Assembly (NCBI RefSeq): GCF_019969725.1
Contig: NZ_JAHXYW010000007.1
Coordinates: 208,200 to 272,199, forward strand
Length of the DNA: 64,000 nt
From: Neobacillus bataviensis
GTDB lineage: Bacteria > Bacillota > Bacilli > Bacillales_B > DSM-18226
Reading direction: 5' to 3'
Shown: in pieces, positions 60,554 to 64,000 of the stretch
Position numbering within the stretch: position 1 is the first letter of the stretch
Layout of the letters: each line of letters starts with the position of its first letter
The notes under the pieces: generated by a model
The model's database searches: none
Seen by the model: only the letters and a program-made list of their open reading frames with translations
What the model was told of the DNA's origin: nothing
Made by a program: the position numbers and the translations under genes

Positions 60554-60582
60554 ATAGTATTTATGTTATGAATAAAAGTCAA
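60554..60582 (-). promoter_or_regulatory. sigma-A promoter of the lysine operon
   Basis: Minus strand TTGACT, 17 bases, TACTAT. Transcription should begin near 60547, just ahead of the aptamer. Confidence 0.75.
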
Positions 60583-60599
60583 TGCTTTTTTTATAAAGC

Positions 60600-60829
60600 A
60601 TTATTTTTTGAAAGTTTAAAAAGTCTTCAATTTCTAAATATTATATTAAATATTTGAAATTCAAAAGTCAATATATTTTTAATCGTGGAAATTGTAGAAC
60701 AGAGCAAAACCTTTTCTGCTTAAAAATGGGCACCCTCGGGAAATGAAACCTCTAATTAAAACAAAATGGGTATGAAATAGTCTTAAAGTCTTACCCTTAC
60801 TTAAAAAAATTGATGTATATTTCCTATAT
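60600..60829. other. intergenic, nothing recognised
   Basis: AT-rich sequence between the lysine operon promoter and the 3' end of the hydrolase gene. No open frame with a ribosome site, no clear terminator and no known RNA were seen. Confidence 0.5.
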
Positions 60830-61762
60830 TTAAATATGCTCATTTATCCACCTAATAACGTCTGCTTTTACTTCTTCCTTATTAGTTTCATTTAACAATT
60901 CATGGCGTGCATTCTCATAAAGCTTATAGTTAACCTCTTTAATTCCAACCTTTTTATAAGCCTCGTATGTTTTTATAACACCTTTTGAGTTACTTCCCAC
61001 CGGATCCTTGCTTCCTGAAATTAATAAGATAGGCAGGTTTACTGGAATCATCGCTAGATTTTGAGGTTTATTAATGATAGCAATTCCTTCTAGCAGATCA
61101 TTGAAAAATCCGGCAGTGAAAATCCCCCCACACATTGGATCATCAATATACTTATCTACTTCCCTTTCTTCTCGACTCAACCAATCAAATTCTGTCCGGT
61201 TTGGTTTAAAACTTTTATTGTAACTTCCAAAGGTCAAGTTATTTAAAAGTGGGCTTGGTGTTCGCGCCCCCTTCTTCTTCATTTCTCTTGAAGCTATCAG
61301 CTGGCCGATTTTCCTCATGATTCCAGGGTCACCACCAGTACCAGATAAAATAACACCTGCAAGCTTATTTCCAAACAACTGTATATTGCGTCTTGATAAA
61401 AAAGAGCCCATACTATGTCCAAATAATATTACCGGGACACCAGGATATTCCTTTTCAGCAATTATTGTAAGCATATGCATATCTTGCATCACTTTTTCAA
61501 AACCCTGTGTGTCTGCAAAATAACAGCTGCTATTATTTAACTTCGCAGTTTCGCCATGCCCTCGATGATCATTGCCAAAAACAACCAAATCCTGGGAAAT
61601 TAACTCTTTTGCAAAAGCATCATACCGCTCAATATGTTCTGCCATTCCATGAGCAATTTGAACAATGGCTTTTGGTCTAATTTCATTTTCTGCAGCCCAT
61701 TTTGTAGCAAATATTTCAACGCCATCTTCTGTTTGATAGGTGAATGATAAATGCCGACTCAT
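60830..61762 (-). CDS. alpha/beta hydrolase, monoacylglycerol-lipase-like
   Basis: A 310-residue serine hydrolase of the Hydrolase_4 type. Oxyanion/strand region AIVQIAHGMAEHIERYDAF (about 35-53), nucleophile elbow FGHSMGSFLSRR (Ser about 115), Asp in LLISGSKDPVG (about 258) and His in ENARHELLNE (about 288). No signal peptide, so cytoplasmic. Likely acts on monoacylglycerols or lysophospholipids; substrate is not certain. Start ATG 61762 behind AGGAGTGG; the frame upstream adds 24 residues without family match. Confidence 0.85.
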   Translation of the reverse strand: MSRHLSFTYQTEDGVEIFATKWAAENEIRPKAIVQIAHGMAEHIERYDAFAKELISQDLVVFGNDHRGHGETAKLNNSSCYFADTQGFEKVMQDMHMLTIIAEKEYPGVPVILFGHSMGSFLSRRNIQLFGNKLAGVILSGTGGDPGIMRKIGQLIASREMKKKGARTPSPLLNNLTFGSYNKSFKPNRTEFDWLSREEREVDKYIDDPMCGGIFTAGFFNDLLEGIAIINKPQNLAMIPVNLPILLISGSKDPVGSNSKGVIKTYEAYKKVGIKEVNYKLYENARHELLNETNKEEVKADVIRWINEHI

Positions 61763-61803
61763 TTGTACCACTCCTATACGCATGTTATTGTAATAGAAAA
61801 AAA

Positions 61804-61844
61804 GACTCACCCAATTACCCCTATAATAGGACATTGTGTGAGTC
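61804..61844 (-). promoter_or_regulatory. inverted repeat upstream of the hydrolase
   Basis: GACTCAC / GTGAGTC arms enclose a second palindrome CCTAT-A-ATAGG, with TATTAT as a possible -10 on the minus strand. It may be an operator. Confidence 0.4.
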
Positions 61845-61966
61845 TCCGTATCTCCGTCACATTTTAACTTAACATGAATATAAATGAGTCCTTAAAAATT
61901 GTCAACCACTTTTGAGTATAGCATGCAGCTCCGCTCTTATTAACCATCAGGACTATTTTTGGGGGG

Positions 61967-62044
61967 TGACGGGCATTATGAAGCCCTCTTATTTACCGTG
62001 ACAGCTTTTTTTCGGGTCTGACGGGCATTATGATCTTCTCTTAT
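61967..62044. repeat. two direct repeats between hydrolase promoter and tRNA cluster
   Basis: TGACGGGCATTATGA followed by CTCTTAT occurs at 61967-61992 and again, slightly altered, at 62019-62044. Nothing else is recognised in the roughly 300-bp gap. Confidence 0.6.
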
Positions 62045-62100
62045 AATTAATGAATTTAGGATAGTTTATATTAATTATTTACATAACAATAGGATAAAAT

Positions 62101-62135
62101 AAAAACGTTTCTCATTCAAAATGAGAAACGTTTTT
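62101..62135 (-). terminator. terminator of the rRNA-tRNA operon
   Basis: AAAAACGTTTCTCATT / AATGAGAAACGTTTTT, a 16-bp perfect stem with a 3-nt loop, five bases after the last tRNA. Confidence 0.95.
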
Positions 62136-62139
62136 GTGA

Positions 62140-62220
62140 TACCGGTGGTCGGGGTCGAACCGACACTCCAGAGGAACACGATTTTGAGTCGTGCGCGTCT
62201 GCCAATTCCGCCACACCGGC
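62140..62220 (-). tRNA. tRNA-Leu(CAA)
   Basis: Anticodon loop CTCAAAA, long variable arm, acceptor GCCGGTG/CACCGGT. No CCA is encoded. Last gene of the cluster. Confidence 0.93.
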
Positions 62221-62244
62221 GTGACAATATTTTTTTGATGATAA

Positions 62245-62330
62245 TGCCGAGGACCGGAATCGAACCGGTACGGTAGTCACCTACCGCAGGATTTTAAGTC
62301 CTGTGCGTCTGCCAGTTCCGCCACCCCGGC
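62245..62330 (-). tRNA. tRNA-Leu(TAA)
   Basis: 86 nt, anticodon loop CTTAAAA, long variable arm, acceptor GCCGGGG/CCTCGGC with a G-U pair. No CCA is encoded. Confidence 0.93.
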
Positions 62331-62374
62331 AAAATAAAATAACCTGTTCTTATCCATTCTCAACATAAGTTTCA

Positions 62375-62448
<74 letters not shown>

Positions 62449-62455
62449 ATAAAAT

Positions 62456-62530
62456 TGGAGCGGAAGACGGGATTCGAACCCGCGACCCCCACCTTGGCAA
62501 GGTGGTGTTCTACCACTGAACTACTTCCGC
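62456..62530 (-). tRNA. tRNA-Gly(GCC)
   Basis: 75 nt with CCA, anticodon loop TTGCCAA, acceptor GCGGAAG/CTTCCGC. Confidence 0.95.
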
Positions 62531-62534
62531 AAAT

Positions 62535-62609
62535 TGGCTGGGCTAGCTGGATTCGAACCAACGCATGACGGAGTCAAAGTCCGTTGCCTTACCGCTTGGC
62601 TATAGCCCA
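62535..62609 (-). tRNA. tRNA-Gln(TTG)
   Basis: 75 nt with CCA, anticodon loop CTTTGAC, acceptor TGGGCTA/TAGCCCA. Confidence 0.95.
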
Positions 62610-62648
62610 ATGATACTTCAAAAAGATAAATCATACAATAAAAATTTA

Positions 62649-62725
62649 TGGGGCGGCTGAAGGGAATCGAACCCTCGAATGTCGGAACCACAATCCGATG
62701 CGTTAACCACTTCGCCACAGCCGCC
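62649..62725 (-). tRNA. tRNA-His(GTG)
   Basis: 77 nt with CCA, anticodon loop TTGTGGT. The extra 5' G (-1) faces C73, as usual for tRNA-His. Confidence 0.95.
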
Positions 62726-62739
62726 ACTATAAAAGTGAT

Positions 62740-62813
62740 TGGCAGGGGTAGTAGGAATCGAACCCACACCAAAGGTTTTGGAGACCTTCGTTCTACCTTT
62801 AAACTATACCCCT
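62740..62813 (-). tRNA. tRNA-Trp(CCA)
   Basis: 74 nt with 3' CCA, anticodon loop CTCCAAA, acceptor AGGGGTA/TACCCCT. Confidence 0.95.
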
Positions 62814-62852
62814 ATGTTATTGATAGTTATTTTCGCTAAGGCGAAAAAACTT

Positions 62853-62937
62853 TGGTGGAGGGGGACGGATTCGAACCGCCGAACCCTGAGGGAGCGGATT
62901 TACAGTCCGCCGCGTTTAGCCACTTCGCTACCCCTCC
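62853..62937 (-). tRNA. tRNA-Tyr(GTA)
   Basis: 85 nt with CCA, anticodon loop CTGTAAA, long variable arm, acceptor GGAGGGG/CCCCTCC. Confidence 0.95.
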
Positions 62938-62960
62938 ACATTTAAACATTTGATAATAAA

Positions 62961-63036
62961 TGGTGGCTCAGGACGGAATCGAACCGCCGACACAAGGATT
63001 TTCAGTCCTTTGCTCTACCGACTGAGCTACTGAGCC
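62961..63036 (-). tRNA. tRNA-Phe(GAA)
   Basis: 76 nt with CCA, anticodon loop CTGAAAA, acceptor GGCTCAG/CTGAGCC. Confidence 0.95.
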
Positions 63037-63067
63037 ACAATTATACTTTTTGCCATTTCCATTTAAA

Positions 63068-63144
63068 TGGCGGTCTGGACGGGACTCGAACCCGCGACCT
63101 CCTGCGTGACAGGCAGGCATTCTAACCAACTGAACTACCAGACC
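63068..63144 (-). tRNA. tRNA-Asp(GTC)
   Basis: 77 nt with CCA, anticodon loop CTGTCAC, acceptor GGTCTGG/CCAGACC. Confidence 0.95.
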
Positions 63145-63147
63145 GTA

Positions 63148-63221
<74 letters not shown>

Positions 63222-63241
63222 ATAATATTATTTAGATAATA

Positions 63242-63317
63242 TGGTGGAGGATGACGGGATCGAACCGCCGACCCTCTGCTTGTAAGGCAGATGCTCTCCC
63301 AGCTGAGCTAATCCTCC
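63242..63317 (-). tRNA. tRNA-Val(TAC)
   Basis: 76 nt with CCA, anticodon loop CTTACAA, acceptor GGAGGAT/ATCCTCC. Confidence 0.95.
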
Positions 63318-63355
63318 ATATTTATGAATGTTATTTCTCAATCAAGAAAAAACTT

Positions 63356-63430
63356 TGGTGACCCCTACGGGATTCGAACCCGTGTTACCGCCGTGAAAGG
63401 GCGGTGTCTTAACCGCTTGACCAAGGGGCC
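63356..63430 (-). tRNA. tRNA-Glu(TTC)
   Basis: 75 nt with CCA, anticodon loop CTTTCAC, acceptor GGCCCCT/AGGGGTC with a G-U pair. Confidence 0.95.
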
Positions 63431-63445
63431 ATTTTAAAAGATTAA

Positions 63446-63537
63446 TGGCGGAGAGCAAGGGATTTGAACCCTTGAGACAGGGTTACCCGCCTACACGATT
63501 TCCAATCGTGCTCCTTCGGCCACTCGGACAGCTCTCC
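63446..63537 (-). tRNA. tRNA-Ser(GGA)
   Basis: 92 nt with CCA, anticodon loop TTGGAAA, long variable arm, acceptor GGAGAGC/GCTCTCC. Confidence 0.95.
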
Positions 63538-63544
63538 ATTAAAA

Positions 63545-63619
63545 TGGCTCCGCAGGTAGGACTCGAACCTACGACCGATCGGTTAACAGCCGATAGCTCT
63601 ACCACTGAGCTACTGCGGA
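63545..63619 (-). tRNA. tRNA-Asn(GTT)
   Basis: 75 nt with CCA, anticodon loop CTGTTAA, acceptor TCCGCAG/CTGCGGA. First tRNA after 5S rRNA. Confidence 0.95.
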
Positions 63620-63633
63620 ATAATAATAATACA

Positions 63634-63750
<117 letters not shown>

Positions 63751-63882
63751 CTATTTAATCGACACTATTTTATTATAATGTCTTTTTTATATTTTGCAAG
63801 AGGAAATTTCATTTTTTTTCATTCCCTCAAAACTAGATAATGCAGAAGAAGTTTTAGTAAAATCGAGTTCACCTTCATATGA

Positions 63883-64000
<118 letters not shown>

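Overview
The window is low-GC DNA from a Bacillaceae bacterium, Bacillus/Neobacillus-like. The signs are AGGAGG-type ribosome sites with frequent TTG/GTG starts, bidirectional intrinsic terminators in most gaps, the sporulation pair prkA-yhbH, and a queG-yhbB-trmL block. A 23S-5S-tRNA cluster lies in the same gene order as the B. subtilis trnD locus. The genus is an inference.

Region 1 (1-3.5 kb): a small hypothetical gene, a secreted metallophosphoesterase that stops at its domain boundary, and an ArsB/NhaD-type ion permease with a small partner gene behind a structured leader.

Region 2 (3.5-29.6 kb) is the most interesting part. It holds gluconate kinase, an RpiR regulator and a GntP permease. 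Next comes a gene string with a LarA-superfamily nickel enzyme, a UxuB-like SDR, LarE, a second gluconokinase, LarB and LarC (split as LarC1/LarC2). After two ROK repressor paralogues lie uxaC, gnd and two GPH-type sugar:cation symporters. Four promoters (larA string, uxaC-gnd, each symporter) carry a XylR-like ROK operator and a cre-like box in the same arrangement. My reading is glucuronide import, then glucuronate to fructuronate (UxaC), mannonate (SDR), gluconate (nickel LarA homologue), 6-phosphogluconate (GntK) and ribulose 5-phosphate (Gnd). This would bypass UxuA/KdgK/KdgA, none of which is present here. Inside this region sit a NERD-domain gene, a seven-copy 52-bp tandem repeat, and an AraC-led operon of two Gfo/Idh/MocA oxidoreductases and two TIM-barrel isomerases.

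Region 3 (30-47.4 kb): azoreductase, diguanylate cyclase, KinB-like histidine kinase, CAP-domain lipoprotein, the N-acetylglucosamine system (nagA-nagB-nagR and divergent nagE with NagR-type operators), yhbH, prkA, an unannotated 29-codon membrane peptide, an NfrA-type reductase, trmL, yhbB, queG, a B3/B4-domain protein and tRNA-Gly.

Region 4 (47.6-60.6 kb): a 12-gene minus-strand lysine catabolic operon. Its leader looks like a lysine riboswitch whose P1 strand is shared with an intrinsic terminator, which predicts a lysine-ON switch. Gene order is DUF3870, CoA-transferase A and B, thiolase, two class III aminotransferases, aldehyde dehydrogenase, M81 metallohydrolase, GNAT, kamA, yokU, lysP. 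The set fits lysine to beta-lysine to 4-acetamidobutyrate to GABA to succinate.

Region 5 (60.8-64 kb): an alpha/beta hydrolase, then (minus strand) 15 tRNA genes, 5S rRNA and the 3' end of 23S rRNA.
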